This document shows, piece by piece, positions 36,366-44,774 of a stretch of 64,000 nucleotides of DNA (within the stretch, counting starts at the first letter, position 1; each line of letters opens with the position of its first letter). This stretch comes from Neobacillus sp. PS2-9 (GTDB taxonomy: Bacteria; Bacillota; Bacilli; Bacillales; Cytobacillaceae): contig NZ_CP133269.1 in NCBI RefSeq assembly GCF_030915525.1, forward strand, positions 3,135,001 through 3,199,000, read 5' to 3'. A program made the translations under genes and the position numbers. The notes below the pieces were generated by a model, which saw nothing but the letters and a program-made list of their open reading frames with translations, searched no databases and was not told the DNA's origin.

Positions 36366-37561
36366 ATAAACCGCTTTTCGCACCATTAATCCTAGCTTTC
36401 ATTTTCTTGATAACTTTGGTTCTCATACCTAATCAGTTCATAGAATCGATGATACCGAAATCTAGAATCAGTCAAGCGGCAACAGAATTAAACCCTTTTA
36501 TGTTTCAAGGAAAGTTCGTTCAACAAAAAATGTTGGAGGATCCACAATTCTTGCCTATTTACGGATCGTCCGAGCTAGCAAGGTTGGATCGCTTTCATCC
36601 ATCCAACTATTTTAAAGAGACAAATGCCGATTTCACGCCTTTTCTCATTGGAAGAGGTGGAACTGAATCGTTAATACACTTATTAAATTTCTCTGAACAT
36701 ACTAAACAATTAAAAGGGAAAAAAATCGTTTTCGTTTTGTCACCACAATGGTTTCAGCCGAACGGGACTGACGAATCTCACTTTGCTCCTAATTATTCAG
36801 CCTTACAAGGATATGATTTTGCTTTTAACAAAAATATTGATCCAGTAATTAAAAAGAAAGCAATTAAACGATTATTAACTTTTTCACCAATCGAAAATGA
36901 TCCCATTCTTTCAACCATCTATAAAGCAGAAATATCAAAGAACCCGTGGGTGAAACGGAAAGCTTCATTTGTGCGTCCTTTTGGATATGCTTATCGAGAT
37001 TTGCTAGAAAAGAAGGATCTATATTATACGTTAGCAGGCGGTATTCACCGAAACCAGGATATTTCTCCTAAAGTAAAAAATAAATCTTGGGGGGAATTAG
37101 AGTCTTTAGCAGTCCAGTTTGGTGAAAAAAAATCGACAAACAATCACTTTTATATAGCAAATAACCAGTACAGTAAAATAAAAAAATTGGTCCCGTCATT
37201 GAAGGATAAAAAACAAGGTTCCACTTATGGAGAATCCCCAGAATATGAGGATTTTCAATTAGTTCTCGATGTGCTTAAAGAAAATGGTGCTCAACCATTG
37301 TTTATCTCCGTTCCAGTGAACGGAAAATGGTATGACTATACTGGTTTTCCCAAGGAGGGCCGTTTCTCCTATTATCAGCGGATAAAAAATCAAATTGAGT
37401 CTGAGGGATTTCAAGTAGCGGACTTTTCCAATCATGAATATGACCCTTACTTTATGAAGGATACAATTCACATAGGTTGGAAAGGCTGGGTATATACGGA
37501 TCATGCGATAATTGATTTTTATAGAAAAGATAATGCTAACAATGAGGTTGTTCGAAAATAG
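36362..37561 (+). CDS. dltD: D-alanyl-lipoteichoic acid biosynthesis protein DltD
   Basis: A 399-residue protein with an N-terminal membrane anchor and an extracytoplasmic SGNH-like fold. The catalytic serine sits in YGSSEL (about residue 69), and the DxxH-type end appears as MKDTIHIGWKGW. DltD completes transfer of D-alanine to lipoteichoic acid. It overlaps dltC, and an additional membrane protein gene follows directly. Confidence 0.96.
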   Translation: MNKPLFAPLILAFIFLITLVLIPNQFIESMIPKSRISQAATELNPFMFQGKFVQQKMLEDPQFLPIYGSSELARLDRFHPSNYFKETNADFTPFLIGRGGTESLIHLLNFSEHTKQLKGKKIVFVLSPQWFQPNGTDESHFAPNYSALQGYDFAFNKNIDPVIKKKAIKRLLTFSPIENDPILSTIYKAEISKNPWVKRKASFVRPFGYAYRDLLEKKDLYYTLAGGIHRNQDISPKVKNKSWGELESLAVQFGEKKSTNNHFYIANNQYSKIKKLVPSLKDKKQGSTYGESPEYEDFQLVLDVLKENGAQPLFISVPVNGKWYDYTGFPKEGRFSYYQRIKNQIESEGFQVADFSNHEYDPYFMKDTIHIGWKGWVYTDHAIIDFYRKDNANNEVVRK

Positions 37562-37583
37562 TAGCCATCTATTAAGGAAGGTT

Positions 37584-38177
37584 GTGATTCCCATAAAAGA
37601 ACATTCTATTTCAGCTAAAAAAAATACTTTTCTATCAAGGAAAATACCTAATTCCAAGGAACGCAAATTATTGATCAGCTTTTTACTGTTATCAGTCATC
37701 TTAGTTTTAACTGGATTACTGTATATCTCGATTAACCACCAAGAGCTAATGAGCCAAGACTTTCGCCACTATAAAGGGACATTTAAACAGTTGGGTTCTA
37801 TTTCAAGAATTGGCTTTTTTGCAGCTTTAGCCATCTATCCTGTCTTTTGGGTATTAAAGCAAAAGCAATTAAAGACACTTCAGTTGGGACAAATTCAAAT
37901 CAAGCCTCTTGTTCAGTCTATTGCAAAGATTGTCCGAAAATGGCATGTACCAGTCGGTCTTCTATCTGCAGGTATAGTGTTTCTGCACAGTTTCTTAGCG
38001 CTTATACGAGGCTTTAAGGTAAACTTTACTTATTTATCCGGAATGGGAGCTGTTATTGTACTTTTGTTCCTAATGGTAATGGGAATAAACCGGTTCAAAC
38101 GAACAGATCGGAATTGGCATTTAAAGTTAGCCATTGCTTTCTTAGTTATATTTATGCTGCACGCTACCTTCGCTTAG
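37584..38177 (+). CDS. Four-helix membrane protein with paired histidines, attached to dlt operon
   Basis: About 197 residues and four to five helices. Two helices carry histidines 14-15 residues apart: KWHVPVGLLSAGIVFLHSF and NWHLKLAIAFLVIFMLHAT. This is the spacing of haem-b-ligating helices in ferric-reductase-like and cytochrome b proteins. The start is unclear: a GTG at 37584 has AAGGAAGG upstream, while in-frame ATGs at 37542 and 37533 lie inside dltD. It is probably read from the dlt transcript. Function is unknown. Confidence 0.7.
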   Translation: MIPIKEHSISAKKNTFLSRKIPNSKERKLLISFLLLSVILVLTGLLYISINHQELMSQDFRHYKGTFKQLGSISRIGFFAALAIYPVFWVLKQKQLKTLQLGQIQIKPLVQSIAKIVRKWHVPVGLLSAGIVFLHSFLALIRGFKVNFTYLSGMGAVIVLLFLMVMGINRFKRTDRNWHLKLAIAFLVIFMLHATFA

Positions 38178-38256
38178 TCTATCTACTAGTACTATTTAAA
38201 ATATAACGGTATAATATTGATTAGAATGATTACAACTCATCAATAGGAGTGAAATA

Positions 38257-38472
38257 ATGTTTTCGAATATTGGTTTTCCCGGGTTAATTTTAATCTTAAT
38301 TGTTGCCTTAGTCATTTTTGGTCCAAACAAATTGCCTGAAATTGGACGTGCTTTTGGTAAGTCAATTCGTGAATTTAAAAAAGCAACTGAAGGCATTGCG
38401 GATGATATAAAAGAGGAAATAAAAGAAGATATCAAAGAAGTAAAACAGGATAAAATCGATTTAAAGAAATAA
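38257..38472 (+). CDS. tatA: Twin-arginine translocase subunit TatA/E
   Basis: A 71-residue protein: one N-terminal helix, then the [23 protein letters not shown] hinge and amphipathic helix, and a charged tail of alternating Lys and Glu. TatA oligomers form the passage for folded proteins. No tatC is near, so this is an orphan copy. TAGGAGTG precedes the ATG. Confidence 0.95.
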   Translation: MFSNIGFPGLILILIVALVIFGPNKLPEIGRAFGKSIREFKKATEGIADDIKEEIKEDIKEVKQDKIDLKK

Positions 38473-38476
38473 AATC

Positions 38477-38516
38477 CCCCCCATTACCTAGACACACAGG
38501 CAATGGGGGTTGTTTT
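38477..38516 (+). terminator. Intrinsic terminator after tatA
   Basis: CCCCATTACCT ... AGGCAATGGGG hairpin followed by TTGTTTTATTT. Confidence 0.85.
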
Positions 38517-38640
38517 ATTTTCTGGACTTTTCTGCAAAGGCCTGAAATTGTTCTTTTAAGATTTTTCGTGACTTCTCATTTCTTAATATGAAAGCAGCGC
38601 CTAAACCAAGTGTTGCCATCATTAGTTTTTTATTACTCAT
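38515..38640 (-). CDS. 41-residue basic microprotein, coupled to the His-rich gene
   Basis: Starts inside the stop region of the upstream gene as ATGA. It encodes a short hydrophobic stretch (LMMATLGLGAAFIL) followed by a basic helix rich in Lys and Arg. The overlap suggests translational coupling. No family is recognised; it resembles small membrane-tethered YtxH-like proteins only in general character. Confidence 0.5.
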   Translation of the reverse strand: MSNKKLMMATLGLGAAFILRNEKSRKILKEQFQAFAEKSRK

Positions 38641-39194
38641 TTTGTCAGCATCTCATTCATTTTCTGATTATGCTGTTTGTATTGTTCTAAAAGCTGGTTA
38701 AGGAGATTTGCAGCCTGCTGATTGTCCTTTTTCTCTACAGCTAAGCGTAGTTCATGGAAGGTTTTCCAGTGACCCATGACTTTACCATCGTGTGCCTTTT
38801 GGATATACTCCTCTTTCGTTATTTTACCTTGATCAAATTGCTTTTTTAGTTCTTCCATTTTGGCCATTCTTTCTTTTTTCCACTGCTCACGCTTTGATGC
38901 ATTTTCAGGACTCATCCATTTATTACGAAGTGCCTTTTTCTCTTCTAACACTTTGGTCCACTCTGCTTTTTTATTAGGAGTATATTGATCTACCCATGCT
39001 AACAGTTTTTGTTCTTTTTCTGCCATATGTGCTTGCCAATCTTTATGCATCATATGATGATGGTGCTTCCCTTCATCATGACAATCACAAGGTGCTTTTT
39101 CTCCATGATCGCTTTGTTCAAGATGATTAGCTGAAGCTAATCCTGGCAGTGAAAACAATAAACCCATTGCCAAAAGTAACATTTTTATTTTCAT
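38637..39194 (-). CDS. Secreted His-rich protein with SHOCT-like motif
   Basis: About 185 residues. A signal peptide ends at LASANH. A metal-binding-type stretch follows (CDCHDEGKHHHHMMH, about residues 37-51), and then a long charged helical region with ELKKQFDQGKITKEEYIQKA, which resembles a SHOCT module. I chose the ATG at 39194; the GTG at 39203 is also possible. AAGGTG stands upstream. A periplasm-side metal-sensing or buffering role is conceivable but unproven. Confidence 0.7.
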   Translation of the reverse strand: MKIKMLLLAMGLLFSLPGLASANHLEQSDHGEKAPCDCHDEGKHHHHMMHKDWQAHMAEKEQKLLAWVDQYTPNKKAEWTKVLEEKKALRNKWMSPENASKREQWKKERMAKMEELKKQFDQGKITKEEYIQKAHDGKVMGHWKTFHELRLAVEKKDNQQAANLLNQLLEQYKQHNQKMNEMLTK

Positions 39195-39314
39195 ATTAGA
39201 CACCTTCCACTTCTTATTTTTACATTAATTTGATCAATTTGTGGCACGTGGTTATCTTTCCCAATTTATTAAAAATAATTTACCATTTTGTCAAAATTTT
39301 AGTGGATAAATTAC

Positions 39315-39343
39315 TTGTGTTAACTTTCAATTTATCGTATTCT
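39315..39343 (+). promoter_or_regulatory. Probable sigma-A promoter of ndh
   Basis: TTGTGT and TATTCT separated by 17 bases, placing the start of transcription near 39350, just before the first Rex-type site. Confidence 0.5.
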
Positions 39344-39358
39344 ATGAATATAGAAGGT

Positions 39359-39376
39359 TTGTGAAATATTTCACAT
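39359..39376. promoter_or_regulatory. Rex-type operator 1
   Basis: TTGTGAAATATTTCACAT, nearly identical to the TTGTGAA-N4-TTCACAA site bound by the NADH/NAD+ sensor Rex. It lies just past the presumed transcription start of ndh, a known Rex target in B. subtilis. Confidence 0.75.
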
Positions 39377-39412
39377 AAAAAGGGCTTTTAGCTCTTATTT
39401 TTAAAAGTTTTT

Positions 39413-39430
39413 ATGTGAAACATTTCACAT
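39413..39430. promoter_or_regulatory. Rex-type operator 2
   Basis: ATGTGAAACATTTCACAT, a second near-palindrome 54 bases after the first (start to start), between promoter and ribosome site. Confidence 0.7.
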
Positions 39431-39473
39431 TTTAGACCAAAAGTATTCTTTATAGAAAATGGGAGTGATTATT

Positions 39474-40697
39474 ATGAAAAGACCCAAAATCGTTATTTTA
39501 GGTGCAGGATACGGTGGGATTATTACGAGTAAGAAACTTGAGAAGTTGCTAAAATCGGGTGAAGCAGATGTAACTTTAATTAATAAACACGATTATCACT
39601 ATATAACGACACAATTGCATAAAACAGGTGTCGGGACCGCAGCTGATAAACAAATTGCTATGTCTATTCCTGAACTAATTGATCCAGCCAAGACCTATTT
39701 TAAAAAGGGAACTGTGTCCTCAATCGATATTAATACCCAGGAAGTACACCTCGAAGGTGGCGATACTGCTCCGTATGATTACTTGTTAATTGCACTTGGA
39801 TTTGAAGTGGAGACCTTCGGAATTCCTGGAATAAAAGAGCATGCATTTGAGATTCGAAGCTTTAGAAGTTCAAAAGCAATATATAATCAAATTATTAAAC
39901 AACTAAACCTTTACAAAGAAGATCTAGATCCTGCACGCCTAACCTTTGTTGTTGCAGGTGGTGGATTTACAGGAGTTGAAATGCTTGGTGAACTTGCAGA
40001 AGGTCTTCCAAAGCTTTGTAAACAATACGAGGTGCCCTTTGAAAAAGTAAAAATTGTTGCGATTGAAGCTGCACCTTCCGTCATTCCTTTCTTCCCTAAA
40101 GAATCAATCGAGTATACAACTGAAGTGTTAGAAAAATTTAATGTTGAACTATTAACAGGAATGAAGATTTTAGAGTACACTCCCGAAAAGGTTTACCTTG
40201 AGAACGGTATGGAAATCCCAACAAAAACGTTAATCTGGTCTTGCGGGGTAAAAGGAAATACCATTATTCAAAAATGTGGCTTACCAATGATGAAAGGCAA
40301 ACTTCCGGTAGACCGCTATTTACGGGTTGAGAATATGAGAAACATCTTTAGTATAGGTGATTGCTCATTATTCATGAAGGATGAAAAATCTTCTTTACCG
40401 CCTACTGCTCAAGTGGCTTTACAACAAGCGGATATTTGTGCAAAAAATATAGTTGCTACACTTCGTGGTAGTGAATTGAAAGCATTTGAATACCATCATA
40501 AAGGCTCTGTTGCCTCAATTGGAAACTGGGCAGCAGTAGGAAAGGTCGGAAACTTCCGTCTATCTGGGTTATTCGCTGCATTTATGAAACAGGTTATTGA
40601 GGCTCGTTACCTTTTTAACCTTGGTGGTCCTTCTTTAATTTTCAAACAGCACATAGGTGTCAGTCATGAACAAGTAAAAGTAACTGTTAAACAGTAG
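39474..40697 (+). CDS. ndh: Type II NADH dehydrogenase
   Basis: A 407-residue single-subunit NADH:menaquinone oxidoreductase that does not pump protons. The FAD-binding GxGxxG is VILGAGYGGI, the NADH-binding one is VVAGGGFTGVE, and FSIGDCSLF is the second FAD contact. A hydrophobic C-terminal segment should anchor it to the membrane. I chose the ATG at 39474 (GGGAGTGAT upstream). Two Rex-type operators upstream fit control by the NADH/NAD+ ratio. Confidence 0.93.
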   Translation: MKRPKIVILGAGYGGIITSKKLEKLLKSGEADVTLINKHDYHYITTQLHKTGVGTAADKQIAMSIPELIDPAKTYFKKGTVSSIDINTQEVHLEGGDTAPYDYLLIALGFEVETFGIPGIKEHAFEIRSFRSSKAIYNQIIKQLNLYKEDLDPARLTFVVAGGGFTGVEMLGELAEGLPKLCKQYEVPFEKVKIVAIEAAPSVIPFFPKESIEYTTEVLEKFNVELLTGMKILEYTPEKVYLENGMEIPTKTLIWSCGVKGNTIIQKCGLPMMKGKLPVDRYLRVENMRNIFSIGDCSLFMKDEKSSLPPTAQVALQQADICAKNIVATLRGSELKAFEYHHKGSVASIGNWAAVGKVGNFRLSGLFAAFMKQVIEARYLFNLGGPSLIFKQHIGVSHEQVKVTVKQ

Positions 40698-40793
40698 CAA
40701 TAGGTATTGAGTTGATTCCCTTAAGCAGGCTGTCCCCTCACCCTGCTTGTATATTGATTAGAAAAATCTTACATCCCTATTAAAAATACTTTA

Positions 40794-40829
40794 AGCCCCA
40801 TATCCAATGCTGGAATGGGGCTATTCTTT
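40794..40829 (+). terminator. Terminator-like hairpin after ndh
   Basis: AGCCCCA ... TGGGGCT stem with a 15-base loop followed by ATTCTTT. A weaker stem, AAGCAGG ... CCTGCTT, lies nearer the gene. Confidence 0.55.
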
Positions 40830-40832
40830 ATA

Positions 40833-41015
40833 GGCACTGTTAAAAGCCTGTTGATTTCCGCTCCAGGCTCTTCGCTTTCCGTGGGCGTTTCGGCGAGCCT
40901 CCTCGGAGAAAAGCGCCTGCGGGGTCTCCCCTGAACCGTACTCCCACAGGAGTCTTCGAGCCTTCCGCTCCAATCAACAGGGTGTAAAAAATCAACAATG
41001 TTCTTTAACACAGCC
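40833..41015 (-). mobile_element. MITE-like element, copy C (183 bp)
   Basis: Ends GGCACTGTTAAAAG and the complement of GGCTGTGTTAAAG. Interior matches copies A, D and F. Flanks are CTTTATA on the left and TTTTATA on the right, an imperfect duplication. Together with the terminator it accounts for the gap between ndh and the VOC gene. Confidence 0.85.
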
Positions 41016-41043
41016 TTTTATAAAGAATGGGTTAAAAATTGAA

Positions 41044-41412
41044 TTATTCCCATTCTAGAAATTCAAGTCGATTACCAAATGGGTCATTTACATGAATGCG
41101 GCTGGCTCCAGGAAGATTATCATCCTCTTGAAATGTGATCTCATTTCTACTCAGGTGTCTTTTTAATTCCTCAATATTTTCAACAACAAACGCAGGATGA
41201 GCCTTTTTTGCAGGTGAGAAAGGAACTTCGACGCCAATATGGAGCTGGAATGTTCCAAACTCAAACCAAACTCCACCTCGCTTTTTTAATTCATCTGGCT
41301 TCTCTACCTCCATTAGTCCAAGAATTTCCCCAAAAAAGTTTCTTGCAGCCTCTTCGCAGCCTTTTGGTGCCGCAAGTTGGATATGGTCAATTTTTTTAAT
41401 TTTAAATGCCAT
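41044..41412 (-). CDS. VOC (glyoxalase-like) superfamily protein
   Basis: A 122-residue single-module protein of the vicinal oxygen chelate fold. The beta-alpha-beta pattern is clear: KIDHIQLAAP at the start and NDPFGNRLEFLEW at the end, with a metal-type His in DHIQL and Glu in LEFLE. The real reaction is unknown. The ATG at 41412 has CGGAGGGG upstream. Confidence 0.85.
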   Translation of the reverse strand: MAFKIKKIDHIQLAAPKGCEEAARNFFGEILGLMEVEKPDELKKRGGVWFEFGTFQLHIGVEVPFSPAKKAHPAFVVENIEELKRHLSRNEITFQEDDNLPGASRIHVNDPFGNRLEFLEWE

Positions 41413-41523
41413 ATTTTCCCCTCCGTTTAGGTGCATTTATATTATTCTATTTTATAAAATTTATAATTTTCTATCAAATTTAAACTATTTTTACAAACGT
41501 CATTATGATTTCCTTTGAAAACT

Positions 41524-41556
41524 AAAAAGGTTAACTCCATTGCAAAGGAGTTAACC
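41524..41556 (-). terminator. Intrinsic terminator of the ABC exporter operon
   Basis: GGTTAACTCC-tttgcaat-GGAGTTAACC followed by TTTTTAG on the minus strand. The MITE copy D lies between it and the permease stop codon. Confidence 0.85.
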
Positions 41557-41566
41557 TCAATTATTA

Positions 41567-41749
41567 TGCTCTGTAACCTTGTATGTTGATTTCCGCTCCG
41601 GGCGCTTCGCTTTCCGTGGGCGTTTCGGCGAGCCTCCTCGGCGCTTGCGCCTGCGGGGTCTCCCCTGAACTGTACTTCCACAGGAGTCTGCGCGCCTTCC
41701 GCTCCAATCAACATTGTTATTATATTCAACATTGCTCATTAACAAAGCC
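41567..41749 (-). mobile_element. MITE-like element, copy D (183 bp)
   Basis: Same interior as copies A, C and F, with a slightly worn left end (TGCTCTGTAAC). Right end is the complement of GGCTTTGTTAATG. The 8-base flanks agree at 6 of 8 positions. It sits in the 3' untranslated part of the ABC permease transcript, 5 bases past the stop codon. Confidence 0.85.
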
Positions 41750-41754
41750 GAATA

Positions 41755-42735
41755 TTAATAAACATCTTTTTTTGTAAAGACTACAAATGATACGAGTAAT
41801 GCTGCTGCCCACCAAACGAATAACACCATCATTGAAAAGGAGAGGTTCATTCCTTCGATTGGAGGAGCAGAACCCTTCATATAATCTGTTAAACGTAGGT
41901 TGACCATAAAGAAATACTTAGCCGATTCCCATGATGAAACCATATTACTTAAAATGGCTCCTGAGATGAGAGCAGCCAGCATCACTCCCATGCCTGCTGC
42001 TGTACTTCGAATTAAAACAGATAACATGAACGAGAGTGTTCCAACAACGATAGAGACAAACCATACTAGCCCAAAGTCCATTAGCAGGAACTTCCACAGG
42101 CTGATGAGCTTCACCTCTGAAGTATTTAATCCCGATTCCGTCACATTAAACCCTGTTAAAATGGGTGCCCCCCATCCGCTATATCCAAAAACCAATCCAG
42201 AAATAAGATAAGAAAGGATCCCTGCGATGGCAATAATTAACGATACAGCTAAACACAGTGTGATATATTTGCTCAATAATACCTTCCATCTTCTTACCGG
42301 CCTCGTCAGCAAAAGCTTAATTGACCCTAAACTATGCTCAGAGGAAACTAAATCACTGGCAATAACCATAACCATTAAAGGAATAAACAGGTCAATCGAA
42401 TTTTCAAAAAAGACCCTCATAAATGTAGGTGCGCCAGGCTCAGCAGGATTAATATCATGGTCAAGATAATATTGCTGTTGCTGTAAGGATATTTGCAGTT
42501 GTTTCTTCCATTCATCAGTGATTCGACTACTACTCAACCGGTTAGTGGTATCCACAATTTGCTGCTGCAAAATCGTACGCCAATCACTAGTACCTAATTT
42601 CTCTCGTTGCGTTTCAACCTGTTTATATTGTGCATATGTAAATAACACCACTAAAACGCCAATAATGATGGCAATGACTATTAGCCTTTTTTTGGCAATC
42701 AATTTCATCATTTCATTTTGAATCAATTTATTCAA
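41755..42735 (-). CDS. ABC-2 type exporter permease
   Basis: About 326 residues. One helix near the N-terminus (KRLIVIAIIIGVLVVLFTYA), an extracytoplasmic loop of some 100 residues, then five helices. It pairs with the ATPase encoded just upstream. The TTG at 42735 with GGGGGTGAC upstream is preferred and overlaps the ATPase stop by 8 bases. Substrate unknown; such pairs often export peptides or antibiotics. Confidence 0.85.
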   Translation of the reverse strand: MNKLIQNEMMKLIAKKRLIVIAIIIGVLVVLFTYAQYKQVETQREKLGTSDWRTILQQQIVDTTNRLSSSRITDEWKKQLQISLQQQQYYLDHDINPAEPGAPTFMRVFFENSIDLFIPLMVMVIASDLVSSEHSLGSIKLLLTRPVRRWKVLLSKYITLCLAVSLIIAIAGILSYLISGLVFGYSGWGAPILTGFNVTESGLNTSEVKLISLWKFLLMDFGLVWFVSIVVGTLSFMLSVLIRSTAAGMGVMLAALISGAILSNMVSSWESAKYFFMVNLRLTDYMKGSAPPIEGMNLSFSMMVLFVWWAAALLVSFVVFTKKDVY

Positions 42736-43642
42736 TGGAGTCACCCCCAGTAAGTTCGAGGAATAAATCTTCAAGTACTGGCATTTTTCGATTCATTTCA
42801 GTAACAGAAACACCTGCAAGAACAAGCTGTTTATTCCATTCTGGAATTTTTCGCTCGTCAAATTCTGTCATAATCCTACCATCTTCTCTCTCTTCAATCG
42901 CTGTTAAGGAAGCTAATATGTTTCTTCCCGTTTCAATCGGATGAACTTGCCAAACTACTTTTTCCCGATTTGACAACAAATGATGAACTGTATCAGTCCG
43001 AATGACTGTGCCTTTTGAAATAATAGCAACTCGATCGCAGAGTAATTGAATTTCGCTTAATAAATGACTGGAGACAAGGACGCTTAGTCCTTCTTTCTCT
43101 GCTAAAAAGCGAATGAACTGGCGCATTTCACGGATTCCAGCCGGATCCAACCCATTAGTTGGCTCATCAAGAATTAGCACTTTCGGTTTTCCTAACAAGG
43201 CTTGAGCAATACCTAGACGCTGTCTCATCCCCAATGAGTAGGTTTTCACTTTATCATGAATCCTTTCACTAAGGCCAACTAATTCTGTCACCTCTTTGAT
43301 TCGCTCTTCTCCAATTCCTTCAATCATTCGGGCAAAATGAAGCAGGTTATTATACCCTGAAAGATAGGGATATAATTCTGGGTTTTCAACAATACAGCCA
43401 AGGTTTTTCATTGCCTCATAAAAATGAGTTTCAATATTGTATCCACAAATTTGGATACTTCCGGAGGTTGGCTTTATTAGACCAACAAGCATACGGATCG
43501 TTGTTGTTTTCCCAGCTCCATTCGGTCCCAAGAAACCAAACACTTCACCCTCACGTAATTCAAAAGTTAACCCTTTAATGATTTCTTTTCTTCCGATTTC
43601 TTTTTTTAAATTTTTTACTTCTAATGTAATTTTTTTCTCCAT
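42728..43642 (-). CDS. ABC exporter ATPase
   Basis: A 304-residue ATP-binding subunit with Walker A GPNGAGKTTTI, signature YSLGMRQRLGIAQAL and Walker B VLILDEPTNGLDP. A C-terminal extension of about 80 residues is typical of the BcrA/CcmA-type drug-export subfamily. It lies 13 bases downstream of the SGNH hydrolase gene. Confidence 0.93.
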   Translation of the reverse strand: MEKKITLEVKNLKKEIGRKEIIKGLTFELREGEVFGFLGPNGAGKTTTIRMLVGLIKPTSGSIQICGYNIETHFYEAMKNLGCIVENPELYPYLSGYNNLLHFARMIEGIGEERIKEVTELVGLSERIHDKVKTYSLGMRQRLGIAQALLGKPKVLILDEPTNGLDPAGIREMRQFIRFLAEKEGLSVLVSSHLLSEIQLLCDRVAIISKGTVIRTDTVHHLLSNREKVVWQVHPIETGRNILASLTAIEEREDGRIMTEFDERKIPEWNKQLVLAGVSVTEMNRKMPVLEDLFLELTGGDSIE

Positions 43643-43655
43643 CGGTTTCCTCTCC

Positions 43656-44432
43656 TTACCAGGTGAGCAATGAGGCTACACGTTCTGCAATTAAACGGTA
43701 TCCTTTTGAATTTGGATGAAACTTATCAGAATACAGATAATCATTGACTTTTAACTCAAATAAGTCAAAGGTTGGAACGAAAATAATCTTTGGAAAAGCT
43801 GCACTTATTTCTGCACTATCATAATTCCAATGACGAACGACCTTCGACATTTCTTTCCCTTGATCCAAATCGATGAATGGATTATACAAGCCAATAAAGA
43901 AAACATTGGCAGTAGGATTATTTCTTCGGATTTGTTCAAAAATAACCTTTAGGTTTTCAAGATATTTTTTCTCAATGGTGGAAATATCTCCTGTTCCATA
44001 GTCATTTAATCCTTGTCCCCCACGGAACAAATCGTTTCCACCAATTGTTACAAGAACTAAATCAGCTTTTTCAATTTGTCTCCCCACTTCTTTCTCTTGA
44101 ACCTGTTTACGAAGTTGATCTGATCTTTGTCCATTTATGCCAAGGTTCGTTAGTTGAACAGGGCGTTTGGTCTTTTCTTTTATTTCATCCATTAAAATTC
44201 CTACATAGCCTTTACCCGTTTCGTCACCGGTTCCTCTTGTTAACGAATCACCTAAAGCCACTATCGTCAGGCCCTTTGTGTTCTTGACTTCATTGGTAGC
44301 AGTGGATCTTTCCGGAACCTTTTCTTTGTTCCCAGCATAATACTCCCCTACCGCCCAGCCGAGCCCTACAAGCCAGACGAGGCAAAATAATACGGCGATG
44401 GCAGTAATAGAACGTATGACATTCTTACTCAT
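43656..44432 (-). CDS. Membrane-anchored SGNH/GDSL hydrolase
   Basis: About 258 residues, with an N-terminal signal anchor followed by a TesA-like SGNH domain. Block I is IVALGDSLTRGTGD with the nucleophile serine, block III is IGGNDLF, and block V is DKFHPNSKGY. It is an esterase or lipase acting outside the membrane; the substrate is unknown. The ATG at 44432 has AAAGGATG upstream. It is first in a likely operon with the ABC exporter. Confidence 0.9.
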   Translation of the reverse strand: MSKNVIRSITAIAVLFCLVWLVGLGWAVGEYYAGNKEKVPERSTATNEVKNTKGLTIVALGDSLTRGTGDETGKGYVGILMDEIKEKTKRPVQLTNLGINGQRSDQLRKQVQEKEVGRQIEKADLVLVTIGGNDLFRGGQGLNDYGTGDISTIEKKYLENLKVIFEQIRRNNPTANVFFIGLYNPFIDLDQGKEMSKVVRHWNYDSAEISAAFPKIIFVPTFDLFELKVNDYLYSDKFHPNSKGYRLIAERVASLLTW

Positions 44433-44550
44433 TAAAAACATCCTTTCTGGCGGCCTTTTCTATTATTTAATCACAGTTCAAGCTTGAATCAAACTTTCAA
44501 GGTCTTAAACTCATTAACGTTCATGAATTCTTAACTTTTTTAGCAAAGAA

Positions 44551-44670
44551 CAAAAGGCGGAAGCGCCTCGTTCAGCCCCGACAGGCAAATGTTCTTCGGC
44601 GGGAAAAGTCCGCCTTTTGACTTTTCTTGCCGAAGGTTATTTGACCCGAGGGGCTAGGCGCTGGAGCTAG
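44551..44670. repeat. Intergenic hairpin element of Bacillaceae type
   Basis: About 120 bases with nested inverted repeats: AGCGCCT (44562) with AGGCGCT (44656), AGCCCC (44574) with GGGGCT (44650), and CTTCGGC (44594) with GCCGAAG (44629). GC-rich compared with its surroundings. I know this type as a dispersed non-coding repeat in the group; only one copy is in the window. Confidence 0.7.
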
Positions 44671-44731
44671 ATTCGGACAACTAGTTCAGTTATCCACACT
44701 CGATCCTTTTTAAAATTTCCTAGTAAACATA

Positions 44732-44762
44732 TAAAAAGCCGATTCCCATTTTGGGAACCGGC
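44732..44762 (-). terminator. Intrinsic terminator of flavohaemoglobin gene
   Basis: GCCGGTTCCC-aaaat-GGGAATCGGC followed by TTTTTAT on the minus strand. Confidence 0.9.
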
Positions 44763-44774
44763 CTCATTTTCTTT

